Assembly (NCBI GenBank): GCA_023388675.1 | Contig: JAEWFU010000479.1 | Coordinates: forward strand, 1 to 10,063 | Source of the DNA: Pseudomonadota bacterium | GTDB taxonomy: Bacteria > Pseudomonadota > Alphaproteobacteria > Rhizobiales > Rhizobiaceae | Reading direction: 5' to 3' | Length of the DNA: 10,063 nt | Shown: piece after piece, positions 1-5,613 of the stretch | Layout: each line of letters opens with the position of its first letter | How positions within the stretch are numbered: the stretch's first letter is position 1 | Translations under genes and position numbers: made by a program | Notes under the pieces: generated by a model | Databases searched by the model: none | What the model was told of the DNA's origin: nothing | Seen by the model: only the letters and a program-made list of their open reading frames with translations

Positions 1-150
1 CTCGATCTTCAGGCGCAGGGCGTGCTGCCGAAAAGCGGCTTCGTGCGTCAGGAGGATGTCGCCCTGTCGGCCTTCCTCGGCAATCGGTTCGGTCAGGTCT
101 ATGCGGACCTGCCGCCCGCACTCGGCCCCTCGGTCACGGCAGCCGCCTGA
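1..150 (+). CDS. C-terminal end of a probable saccharopine dehydrogenase-family oxidoreductase (partial)
   Basis: The window begins inside this gene; 49 codons are visible in frame 1 before the TGA at 148-150. The tail contains a segment reading GFVRQEDVALSAFLGNRFG, which resembles the extreme C-terminus of saccharopine dehydrogenase-like NAD(P)-dependent oxidoreductases of alphaproteobacteria as I remember them. These enzymes act on lysine-derived or related amino acids. No cofactor-binding or catalytic region lies in the window, so the assignment rests on the tail alone. The last 52 bases overlap the 3' end of the Lrp-type regulator on the opposite strand. An amino-acid-responsive regulator next to an amino-acid dehydrogenase would make sense, but this is inference. 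The reading frame is well supported by its GC-rich third positions; the function is tentative. Confidence 0.5.
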   Translation, partial: LDLQAQGVLPKSGFVRQEDVALSAFLGNRFGQVYADLPPALGPSVTAAA

Positions 151-596
151 CCGGCCGCGCCGCGCTGGATGTGCCGGCCGAGGATGATCCACGACTTGCA
201 GCGTTCGATGCCTTCGAAGCCGAGAATCTCGTCAAGCACCGCGTCGATGTCCTCGACGCGGGGCGTCTGCACCGTCAGCACCAGATCGTAATCGCCGGCG
301 ATGGTGAGGCAGCTCACCACTTCCGGCAATGCCCGCAGGCGGTCGAGGATGTCCTTCTGCCGGCGCTGGACGATACTGACCATCACCAGCGCTTGTGCCG
401 CATCGCCGAAAGGATCGTGCGAAAGGATCGCAGCGTAGCCGGCGATCAGCCCGCTGCGCTCCAGCCGCGCGATGCGCTCCTGCACCGTGCTGCGCCCCAC
501 ACCCAGCTTGCGCGCAAGTTCGGCCACCGACGCGCGACCGTCGGCGAGCAGAAGGCCGACCAGTTGACGGTCGATATTGTCGCGAAGTTCGTTCAT
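99..596 (-). CDS. Lrp/AsnC-family transcriptional regulator
   Basis: A 165-residue protein with the standard two-domain Lrp layout. Residues 6-52 form the winged helix-turn-helix (DRQLVGLLLADGRASVAELA, then GRSTVQERIARLERSGLIAG). Residues 67-145 form the RAM/AsnC effector and oligomerisation domain, with the conserved glycine-aspartate turn at GDYDLVLTV (101-109) and the SWIILGRHI strand near 135-143. Such proteins bind DNA as dimers to octamers and usually sense amino acids. The ATG at 596 is preceded by GGGGA seven bases upstream. The last 20 or so residues are Ala/Gly-rich, extend past the usual family end, and are encoded where the gene overlaps the convergent neighbour by 52 bp. The probable target is the neighbouring oxidoreductase gene or the regulator's own promoter; neither can be shown here. 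The family call is firm, the specific effector unknown. Confidence 0.93.
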   Translation of the reverse strand: MNELRDNIDRQLVGLLLADGRASVAELARKLGVGRSTVQERIARLERSGLIAGYAAILSHDPFGDAAQALVMVSIVQRRQKDILDRLRALPEVVSCLTIAGDYDLVLTVQTPRVEDIDAVLDEILGFEGIERCKSWIILGRHIQRGAAGQAAAVTEGPSAGGRSA

Positions 597-635
597 GCGG
601 GAATCCCCGGGGCGATGGTCGCGCCACCCCTAGCG

Positions 636-662
636 CCGGAGCCGTTGGCGGGCAAGCTCCGG
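636..662 (-). terminator. Perfect 7-bp stem-loop between two minus-strand genes; weak terminator or attenuator candidate
   Basis: CCGGAGC at 636-642 is the exact reverse complement of GCTCCGG at 656-662, with a 13-nt loop. It lies 18 bp beyond the stop codon of the membrane protein gene and 40 bp before the Lrp start, where a terminator or processing site is expected. No T-run follows the stem on the minus strand, so intrinsic termination would be inefficient. It may instead separate expression of the two genes or be a chance GC-rich repeat. Confidence 0.3.
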
Positions 663-680
663 TGTTCGGCTACCGATATC

Positions 681-1448
681 TCACGGCTCGACGCGGATGT
701 GGATATCGTCGCCGTAGAGACTGATCAGCTCCGTTCCCACCTTGGTTGCCGTGAACAGGATGGCTCTGGCGGGAACGCGGCCGCCGCACTGGCGGCTCAG
801 CCGCGTGCCCACGCCGCCATCCGTCAGAGTGCCCGTCACCAGTGTCGGCAAAAGCACCTTCGCGCTTTCCCACGACGGCGCCGGACCACATTCGTTGCCT
901 CGCGCCCCGTGTATGATGACGGCGTCCCCGACCTTTACGGACACATTGCGCACGTATTCCGCCTGGACGCCTTCGAAGGTTGCGGCGGGGTCGGGCGCTG
1001 CCGCGGGGGAGCGATACGGCCACAGCCACCACGCCGCCAGCACCACCACGGCCGAAGCGGCGAGAGCCATCCCGATCAATAGCACGCGCCTGCTCGAAGC
1101 TGCCTCATCCGGTGCATCCTCGATGGATGCATCGTTTTCATGGTCCTCAACGCCGGATTTGGCCTTGACGTACAATCGTTTCCAACGATCCAGCAATTCG
1201 GGATGCTGGCCGACATCCAGGATTTTTGTGAGCAGCGCGAAATTGCGACGCCGGGGAATGTGAGCTCCCTGCCGCCAGTTGCGGAGATTCTTCACCGCCG
1301 TGTCGAACGCAGCCTGCGTCGTGTTGCCGGTCGCCGAACAAAGCTGGTCGGCAAGCGCCATATTGTCCAGATGTCCCTTCTCGACGCAAAGCGCATCCAG
1401 AAGCTCATGCCATGTTTCACAGGCCGCCCAATCGCCTGATCCGCCCAT
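681..1448 (-). CDS. Single-pass membrane protein with helical, HTH-like cytoplasmic domain and small two-cysteine extracytoplasmic domain
   Basis: I do not recognise a named family. With the ATG at 1448 the protein has 255 residues. Residues 10-95 are helix-rich and basic, with a stretch (NLRNWRQGAHIPRRRNFALL, 54-73) that looks like the recognition part of an XRE-like helix-turn-helix. Residues 96-121 are an acidic then basic linker. Residues 122-143 are a hydrophobic membrane segment (LLIGMALAASAVVVLAAWWL), preceded by Arg-Arg, giving an N-in, C-out topology. Residues 150-255 are a beta-rich extracytoplasmic domain with just two cysteines, C187 and C221, placed for a disulfide. This is the layout of ToxR/CadC-like one-component membrane regulators or of RodZ-like scaffolds, but neither family is recognisable. 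TTG at 1466 and GTG at 1457 are alternative in-frame starts; the ATG is preferred because GGTGGG lies just upstream of it. The gene diverges from a lipoprotein gene. Confidence 0.8.
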   Translation of the reverse strand: MGGSGDWAACETWHELLDALCVEKGHLDNMALADQLCSATGNTTQAAFDTAVKNLRNWRQGAHIPRRRNFALLTKILDVGQHPELLDRWKRLYVKAKSGVEDHENDASIEDAPDEAASSRRVLLIGMALAASAVVVLAAWWLWPYRSPAAAPDPAATFEGVQAEYVRNVSVKVGDAVIIHGARGNECGPAPSWESAKVLLPTLVTGTLTDGGVGTRLSRQCGGRVPARAILFTATKVGTELISLYGDDIHIRVEP

Positions 1449-1639
1449 CGAACCCACCGAAATCAACCCCAGTCGGAGATGGATAGCATGCCTTTGATAT
1501 TAATGTGAAATTTTTGCGTTTTTTCCCGGCACTTCCTCTTCTTCCCCGATTCAGCGCTGACCGGGCAGGTCCGGCCGCCTATGCACCCTTGCGGCTCATT
1601 CGCCGAATGAGTGAACCTAAACGGTAAGGGGGAAAATCC
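1449..1639. promoter_or_regulatory. Divergent promoter region between membrane protein and lipoprotein genes
   Basis: About 190 bp separate the two start codons. The stretch 1494-1525 is strikingly AT-rich for this GC-rich window (TTGATATTAATGTGAAA followed by T-rich bases), as expected of a promoter core. On the minus strand TTCACA and, 18 bp further on, TATCCA could serve as -35 and -10 for the membrane protein gene, but the -10 match is poor. No convincing sigma70 pair is seen for the lipoprotein gene. A perfect dyad at 1595-1611 lies between this core and the lipoprotein start. Confidence 0.4.
1595..1611. promoter_or_regulatory. 17-bp perfect dyad, candidate operator
   Basis: CTCATTCG-C-CGAATGAG is perfectly symmetric around one central base. 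It lies 28 bp before the lipoprotein ATG. The one-base centre makes an RNA hairpin unlikely to be stable in full, so a protein-binding site for a dimeric regulator is the likelier role. The binding protein is unknown; the divergent HTH-like membrane protein is one candidate. Confidence 0.4.
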
Positions 1640-2107
1640 ATGAGCCCAGGCAAGCTTGGCGGGATGCTTGTATCAGCCATCGCAGCGTTCACGCTGTCGG
1701 CGTGTTCGACAACCGGCGACGGCGCGGGACCTGCACCTGCACCTGCGCAGCCTTTCACACTCGAGAGCGTCAGCATCAGCCCGATGACGACGGCAAATCT
1801 GTGCAGCCAGCTCGGCGGGCAGGGACAGGCGCCAACCATCACCATCCACCACACGGCCGCAGCCGGCGTTCCGATCCGCCTCAGCCTCCAGGACAAGCTG
1901 AGCGACGGCAGCACGTTCAATCATCGCAGCACGCGGATAAGTTCAGACGGTTCGGGAACGACAACGGTCAATCACCGTTTCCTGCCGCCCTGCAACACCA
2001 CCGGTGGCCGCCTCAACTCGAACTATCAACTGACCGTCGAAGCCGGTGGGGCATCGCGCACGGTAGGCTGGGCGCGGTTCAACTCGGCAACACGCACAAT
2101 CCAGTAA
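1640..2107 (+). CDS. Small secreted lipoprotein of unknown function
   Basis: A 155-residue protein with a type II signal peptide: a short N-terminus with Lys5, hydrophobic residues 8-19, and lipobox L19-S20-A21-C22, so Cys22 should be lipidated. Residue 23 is Ser, not Asp, which predicts transfer to the outer membrane. A Pro-Ala linker (PAPAPAQP, 31-38), encoded by three near-perfect CCTGCA repeats, leads to a beta-rich domain (about 39-155) rich in Thr, Ser and Asn with two cysteines, C55 and C118, that may form a disulfide. No enzymatic motif is visible. The ATG at 1640 has a strong Shine-Dalgarno (AAGGGGGA, 1626-1633). The gene is monocistronic, bounded by a divergent promoter region and a clear terminator. 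It may work with the divergently encoded membrane protein, whose outer domain is also small and two-cysteine, but this is inferred from position only. Confidence 0.85.
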   Translation: MSPGKLGGMLVSAIAAFTLSACSTTGDGAGPAPAPAQPFTLESVSISPMTTANLCSQLGGQGQAPTITIHHTAAAGVPIRLSLQDKLSDGSTFNHRSTRISSDGSGTTTVNHRFLPPCNTTGGRLNSNYQLTVEAGGASRTVGWARFNSATRTIQ

Positions 2108-2120
2108 CCAGCAGTGGAAT

Positions 2121-2150
2121 GGGAACGCCGCTACCCAGTGCGGCATTCCC
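2121..2150 (+). other. Stem-loop just downstream of the lipoprotein stop
   Basis: GGGAA-C-GCCGC (2121-2131) pairs with GCGGC-A-TTCCC (2140-2150), giving ten base pairs with one C-A mismatch around an 8-nt loop. No T-run follows, so it is not itself a standard terminator. It sits 13 bp after the stop codon and 6 bp before the true terminator, and may protect the 3' end of the mRNA. Confidence 0.45.
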
Positions 2151-2155
2151 GATTT

Positions 2156-2194
2156 GCGGAGCGTTGCGACATCGTCGCCGCTCCGCCTTTTTTT
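2156..2194 (+). terminator. Rho-independent terminator of the lipoprotein gene
   Basis: GCGGAGCG (2156-2163) and CGCTCCGC (2179-2186) form a perfect 8-bp GC-rich stem, followed one base later by seven T residues (2188-2194). It lies 49 bp after the lipoprotein stop. On the opposite strand the stem is followed by only AAATC, so it is not expected to terminate the XRE gene. Confidence 0.85.
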
Positions 2195-2218
2195 ATGATG
2201 CTGTCGCTATCGCGGGCG

Positions 2219-2440
2219 TTACAGCGCCACAACGCTCTCCGGAAGCCCAAGCGCGGAAGCCAGCCTTGTTAGCCTGGCCTGGTCCACGGTCCCTGCCTCG
2301 AGATCGACGAGTTCGGCCTCGGCAAGACCGGACGTTACGGCGAGCTGTTCGATCGTATAGCCCGTCGCTTCACGGATGGCTGTGACCGGGTTGGTCCCGG
2401 AAGATAGCGCAACCGTGATGGCTTCGATGAGTTCGGCCAT
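2219..2440 (-). CDS. Small XRE/Cro-type helix-turn-helix protein
   Basis: A 73-residue protein from the ATG at 2440. Residues 28-50 (YTIEQLAVTSGLAEAELVDL, then EAG) are a typical XRE helix-turn-helix: Leu-Ala in the first helix, the Thr-Ser-Gly-Leu turn, and the recognition helix; LTRLASALGLP (57-67) is the usual closing helix. The protein is nearly all DNA-binding domain with a short helical N-terminus and no sensor domain. The longer frame would open with a TTG at 2458, but an AGAGGA Shine-Dalgarno lies seven bases before the ATG. No toxin-like partner is seen on either side, so there is no evidence for a toxin-antitoxin pair. It stands alone between the lipoprotein terminator and the formate dehydrogenase genes; target unknown. 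Confidence 0.8.
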   Translation of the reverse strand: MAELIEAITVALSSGTNPVTAIREATGYTIEQLAVTSGLAEAELVDLEAGTVDQARLTRLASALGLPESVVAL

Positions 2441-2447
2441 CTGAGTA

Positions 2448-2453
2448 TCCTCT
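2448..2453 (-). promoter_or_regulatory. Ribosome binding site that sets the XRE protein start
   Basis: AGAGGA on the minus strand, seven bases before the ATG at 2440. It would lie inside the coding region if the upstream TTG (2458) were used, which argues for the shorter protein. Confidence 0.65.
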
Positions 2454-2580
2454 GACAATCTGAATGCACGCCATCCGCAAGAACCTGCAGGGCGCCGTCT
2501 TATGTGGGATTCTTGACGAGCAATTTCAAGATTGGCGGAGGTCGCGGCTCGCTGACTTTTGGAGGCAAACAGCTAGAGGA

Positions 2581-2775
2581 CTACAGCGCTGAATATTGCT
2601 CGTCTTCGACTGGCACGGCGCGCCAAACACGGCCGATTACTCTCGATAGCTCGCAATAGCCGCCGAGCATGCGAATGCAACAGTAAGCAGTCCAGGCATC
2701 AAAAAGCGTGGGAGCCTTGACGACAGTCATGCGCCGCGAAATGGCCGTCACGGCTACTTTGTCCGATCCCAACAT
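2581..2775 (-). CDS. Doubtful 64-residue hypothetical protein after the formate dehydrogenase alpha subunit
   Basis: An ORF starting at ATG 2775, six bases past the alpha-subunit stop, and ending at TAG 2581. The position is where the small delta subunit FdsD sits in some formate dehydrogenase operons, but I see no FdsD-like sequence. The protein has three cysteines and two tryptophans, and no clear domain or membrane segment. Codon use is less GC-biased than in the neighbouring genes (AGA, CTA, GTA, TTG and GGA appear), and the preceding AACAGGCA is a weak ribosome binding site. If it is not a gene, 2441-2781 is a 340-bp noncoding stretch in which I see no terminator with a T-run. Confidence 0.3.
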   Translation of the reverse strand: MLGSDKVAVTAISRRMTVVKAPTLFDAWTAYCCIRMLGGYCELSRVIGRVWRAVPVEDEQYSAL

Positions 2776-2781
2776 TGCCTG

Positions 2782-5613
2782 TTACGCTTCCGAATGGGGC
2801 CGTTGATTTCTGTGCAGGCCTTCAGGTTCCGGCCGGTTCGTCCCCGATGCCGGGATGATCCGCGCCGCGCAATATTTGAACTCCGGGATCTTGCCGTATG
2901 GATCGAGCATCGGATTGGTGAGCTTGTTGGCGGGGCTCTCGTTGAAGCAGAACGGCATGAACACCATGCCGTCGGCGACCTCCCGGTCGGCGCGCAGGAT
3001 CGCCTCGACCGTGCCGCGCCGCGTCTCGACGGCGATCACCTCTCCCTGCGACAGCCCGCGACGCTTGATCTCGTAGGGGTTCATCGCGGCAATGCCATAG
3101 GGTTCAATGGCGTTGAGCACGCCCGCGCGGCGCGTCATGGCGCCGGTGTGCCAGTGCTCCAGCAGGCGCCCGGTGGTCAGCACCAGCGGGTATTCGTCGT
3201 CGGGAACCTCGTCGGGCGGCAAGAGGTCGGTCGGTACGATGCGCCCGCGCCCGTCGGTGGTCGGGAAGCCGGAGGTGAAGACGATCTCGTTGCCGGGCAC
3301 ATCCGGTCCGTCGGCCGGATAGATGACGGATTCCTCGCGCTCGATACGGTCCCAGGAGATATGCTTCAGGGACGGCATCACCTGCGCCATCTCGGTGTAG
3401 ACCTCGGAGACGTGGCCGTAATTCCAGCCCAGGCCCATGCGGTTGGCGAGCTCGACGATCAGGTCGAGATCCTGCCGCGCCTCGCCGGGCAGGTCGAGTG
3501 CAGGCCGGCCGATCTGCACCTGCCGGTTGGTGTTGGTGTAGGTGCCGAGCTTTTCGGCATGGGCCGAAGCCGGCAGCACCACGTCGGCATGCCATGCCGT
3601 CTCCGTCAGGAAGATGTCCTGCACCACCAGATGTTCCAGCTTGGCAAGCGCTGCACGGGCATGGCTCTGGTCGGGGTCCGACATCGCCGGGTTCTCGCCC
3701 ATGATGTACATGCCGCAAATCTCGCCGTCGTGAATGGCGTCGACGATCTCGACGACGGTCAGCCCGCGCTTCGGATCGAGCGTCTGGCCCCAGAAATTCT
3801 CGTACTGGCTGCGGATGTCGATGTTCTCCACCGACTTGTAGTCGGGGAAATACATTGGGATGAGCCCCGCATCGGAAGCGCCCTGCACGTTGTTCTGGCC
3901 GCGCAGCGGATGGAGCCCCGTTCCGGCGCGCCCGACATGGCCGGTGATCAGCGCCAGCGCGATCAGGCAGCGCGAATTGTCGGTGCCGTGTGTATGCTGG
4001 GAGACGCCCATGCCCCAGAAGATCATCGAGCGCTCAGCCTTGGCATAGGTGCGCGCGACCTGACGCAGCACGTCCGCCTCGATGCCGCAGACCTCGGCCA
4101 TCGCCTCGGGCGAGAAGTCCTTGACCTTGGCCTTCAGCGCCTCGAAGCCGGAGACGTTGGCCTGGATGTACTGCTCGTCATAGAGCTTCTCGTCGATGAT
4201 GACATGCAGCAGCGCGTTGAGCATCGCCACGTCGCTGCCGGGCTTGAAGCGCAGCGAATAGGTGGCGTGGCGCATCATCTCCTGGCCGCGCGGGTCCATG
4301 ACGATGACCTTGGTGCCGCGTTTGGCCGCCTGCTTGAAATAGGTGGCGGCGACCGGATGGTTGGTGGCCGGCCGCGCCCCGATGATGACCACGCAATCGG
4401 CCTTCAGCGCATCCATGAAAGGCGCCGACACCGCGCCCGAGCCGACGCCCTCCATCAGGGCCGCCACCGAGGAGGCGTGGCAGAGCCGCGTGCAGTGGTC
4501 GACATTGTTGGAGCCGAAACCCTGCCGCACGAATTTCTGGAAGAGATAGGCCTCCTCGTTCGAGCCCTTCGCCGAGCCGAACCCGGCCAGCCCCTTCCCG
4601 CCATGTTCGTCACGGATACGCTTCAGGCCGCCGGCGGCGCGCTCCAGCGCCTCCTCCCACGTCGCCTCGCGGAAGATCGTCAGCGGGTCGACGCCGCGCA
4701 GATCGATGTCGCCGGCCTTGGGCGCGTCGTCGCGGCGGATCAGCGGCTTCGTTAGCCGTTCCGGCGACATTGCGTAGTCGTAGCCGAAGCGGCCCTTGAC
4801 GCACAGCCGGTTCTCGTTGGCCGGACCGTCGCGGCCGTCGATCTGGACGATCCTGTTGTCCTTGACCGCAACCTTCGTCTGGCAGCCGACACCGCAGAAC
4901 GGACAGACCGAATCGACGACCTTGTCGAATTCCTGAACGACACGGGTCCTTCCTGTCTCGTCCATCAGCGACTTCTCATAGAGCGCGCCGGTCGGGCAGG
5001 CCTGAACGCATTCGCCGCAGGTCACGCAGGTCGACAGGCCCATGGGGTCGTGCATGTCGAAGACGGGGACGGAATGGTTGCCGCGTTGCGCCATGCCGAT
5101 CACGTCATTGACCTGCACCTCGCGGCAGGCGCGCACGCAGGCGCCACAGGTGATGCACGCGTCGAGATTGACCGCGATGGCCGGATTGGTGACGTCGAAC
5201 TCCGGCCGCATGTCGTCTACGGCGAAACGGGATTCGAAGCGCCCCTGCGCAATGCCCATCGAACTCGCCCATTGCCAGAACGGGGACTGCTGGTCGGGGC
5301 CTTTCGCGGCCGGCCGCATGTTGCTGGCGAGAAGCTCGAACACCATCTCGCGCGATTTGCGGGCGCGCTCGGTGTCGGTCTTCACCACCATGCCCGCGGT
5401 CGGCTTGCGGATGCAAGAGGCAGCCAGAACGCGCTCTCCTTCGACGTCGACCATGCAGGCGCGGCAGTTGCCGTCGGGGCGATAGCCCGGCATGTCGACA
5501 TGGCAAAGATGCGGGATCTTCGTGCCTTCCCGCTTGGCGACGTCCCAGATGGTTTCGTCCTGAGCCGCGGTGACGGTTTTCCCGTCGAGGGTGAATGTGA
5601 TGCCGTTTGCCAT
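2782..5613 (-). CDS. fdh1A: NAD-dependent formate dehydrogenase, molybdo/tungsto-pterin alpha subunit (Fdh1A/FdsA type)
   Basis: Catalytic subunit (943 aa) that oxidises formate to CO2 at a metal-bis-pterin guanine dinucleotide centre in the cytoplasm and passes electrons to the beta subunit. Domains in order: NuoG-like [2Fe-2S] ferredoxin with C37, C50, C53, C67; two ferredoxin-type [4Fe-4S] motifs, C153/C156/C159/C163 and C196/C199/C202/C206-Pro; the [4Fe-4S] motif of the molybdopterin oxidoreductase, C237/C240/C244/C271; the active-site loop VDHCTRLCHASSVAAL (371-386), where C378 aligns with the metal-binding Cys/Sec of formate dehydrogenases and H379 follows it; R548 in HGTDNSR, matching the substrate arginine; and the C-terminal dinucleotide-binding domain from about 805. 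Between residues 68 and 152 there is no Cys or His, so the extra NuoG His-Cys3 cluster is absent. The start ATG shares one base with the beta stop (TGATG), with GGAG nine bases upstream. Tungsten or molybdenum cannot be told from sequence. Confidence 0.96.
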   Translation of the reverse strand: MANGITFTLDGKTVTAAQDETIWDVAKREGTKIPHLCHVDMPGYRPDGNCRACMVDVEGERVLAASCIRKPTAGMVVKTDTERARKSREMVFELLASNMRPAAKGPDQQSPFWQWASSMGIAQGRFESRFAVDDMRPEFDVTNPAIAVNLDACITCGACVRACREVQVNDVIGMAQRGNHSVPVFDMHDPMGLSTCVTCGECVQACPTGALYEKSLMDETGRTRVVQEFDKVVDSVCPFCGVGCQTKVAVKDNRIVQIDGRDGPANENRLCVKGRFGYDYAMSPERLTKPLIRRDDAPKAGDIDLRGVDPLTIFREATWEEALERAAGGLKRIRDEHGGKGLAGFGSAKGSNEEAYLFQKFVRQGFGSNNVDHCTRLCHASSVAALMEGVGSGAVSAPFMDALKADCVVIIGARPATNHPVAATYFKQAAKRGTKVIVMDPRGQEMMRHATYSLRFKPGSDVAMLNALLHVIIDEKLYDEQYIQANVSGFEALKAKVKDFSPEAMAEVCGIEADVLRQVARTYAKAERSMIFWGMGVSQHTHGTDNSRCLIALALITGHVGRAGTGLHPLRGQNNVQGASDAGLIPMYFPDYKSVENIDIRSQYENFWGQTLDPKRGLTVVEIVDAIHDGEICGMYIMGENPAMSDPDQSHARAALAKLEHLVVQDIFLTETAWHADVVLPASAHAEKLGTYTNTNRQVQIGRPALDLPGEARQDLDLIVELANRMGLGWNYGHVSEVYTEMAQVMPSLKHISWDRIEREESVIYPADGPDVPGNEIVFTSGFPTTDGRGRIVPTDLLPPDEVPDDEYPLVLTTGRLLEHWHTGAMTRRAGVLNAIEPYGIAAMNPYEIKRRGLSQGEVIAVETRRGTVEAILRADREVADGMVFMPFCFNESPANKLTNPMLDPYGKIPEFKYCAARIIPASGTNRPEPEGLHRNQRPHSEA

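Noticed and set aside
171..1082. Plus-strand open frame of 303 codons across the Lrp and membrane protein genes
   Set aside because: It spans two genes and their gap on the other strand and shows no domain; the Lrp protein is unambiguous.
2219..2775. Toxin-antitoxin pair made of the XRE protein and the 64-residue ORF
   Set aside because: The 64-residue ORF shows no RelE, HipA or other toxin feature and is 140 bp away; it is also doubtful as a gene.
2581..2775. FdsD delta subunit of formate dehydrogenase
   Set aside because: The position fits, but the sequence lacks the family's N-terminal helix and Trp-Asp-Pro-Arg-Met-like motif as I remember them.
2794..4755. Plus-strand open frame of 653 codons opposite the formate dehydrogenase alpha gene
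   Set aside because: It is antisense to a gene with intact Fe-S and active-site motifs, its product is rich in His, Arg and Val without any domain pattern, and such long antisense frames are common in GC-rich genomes.
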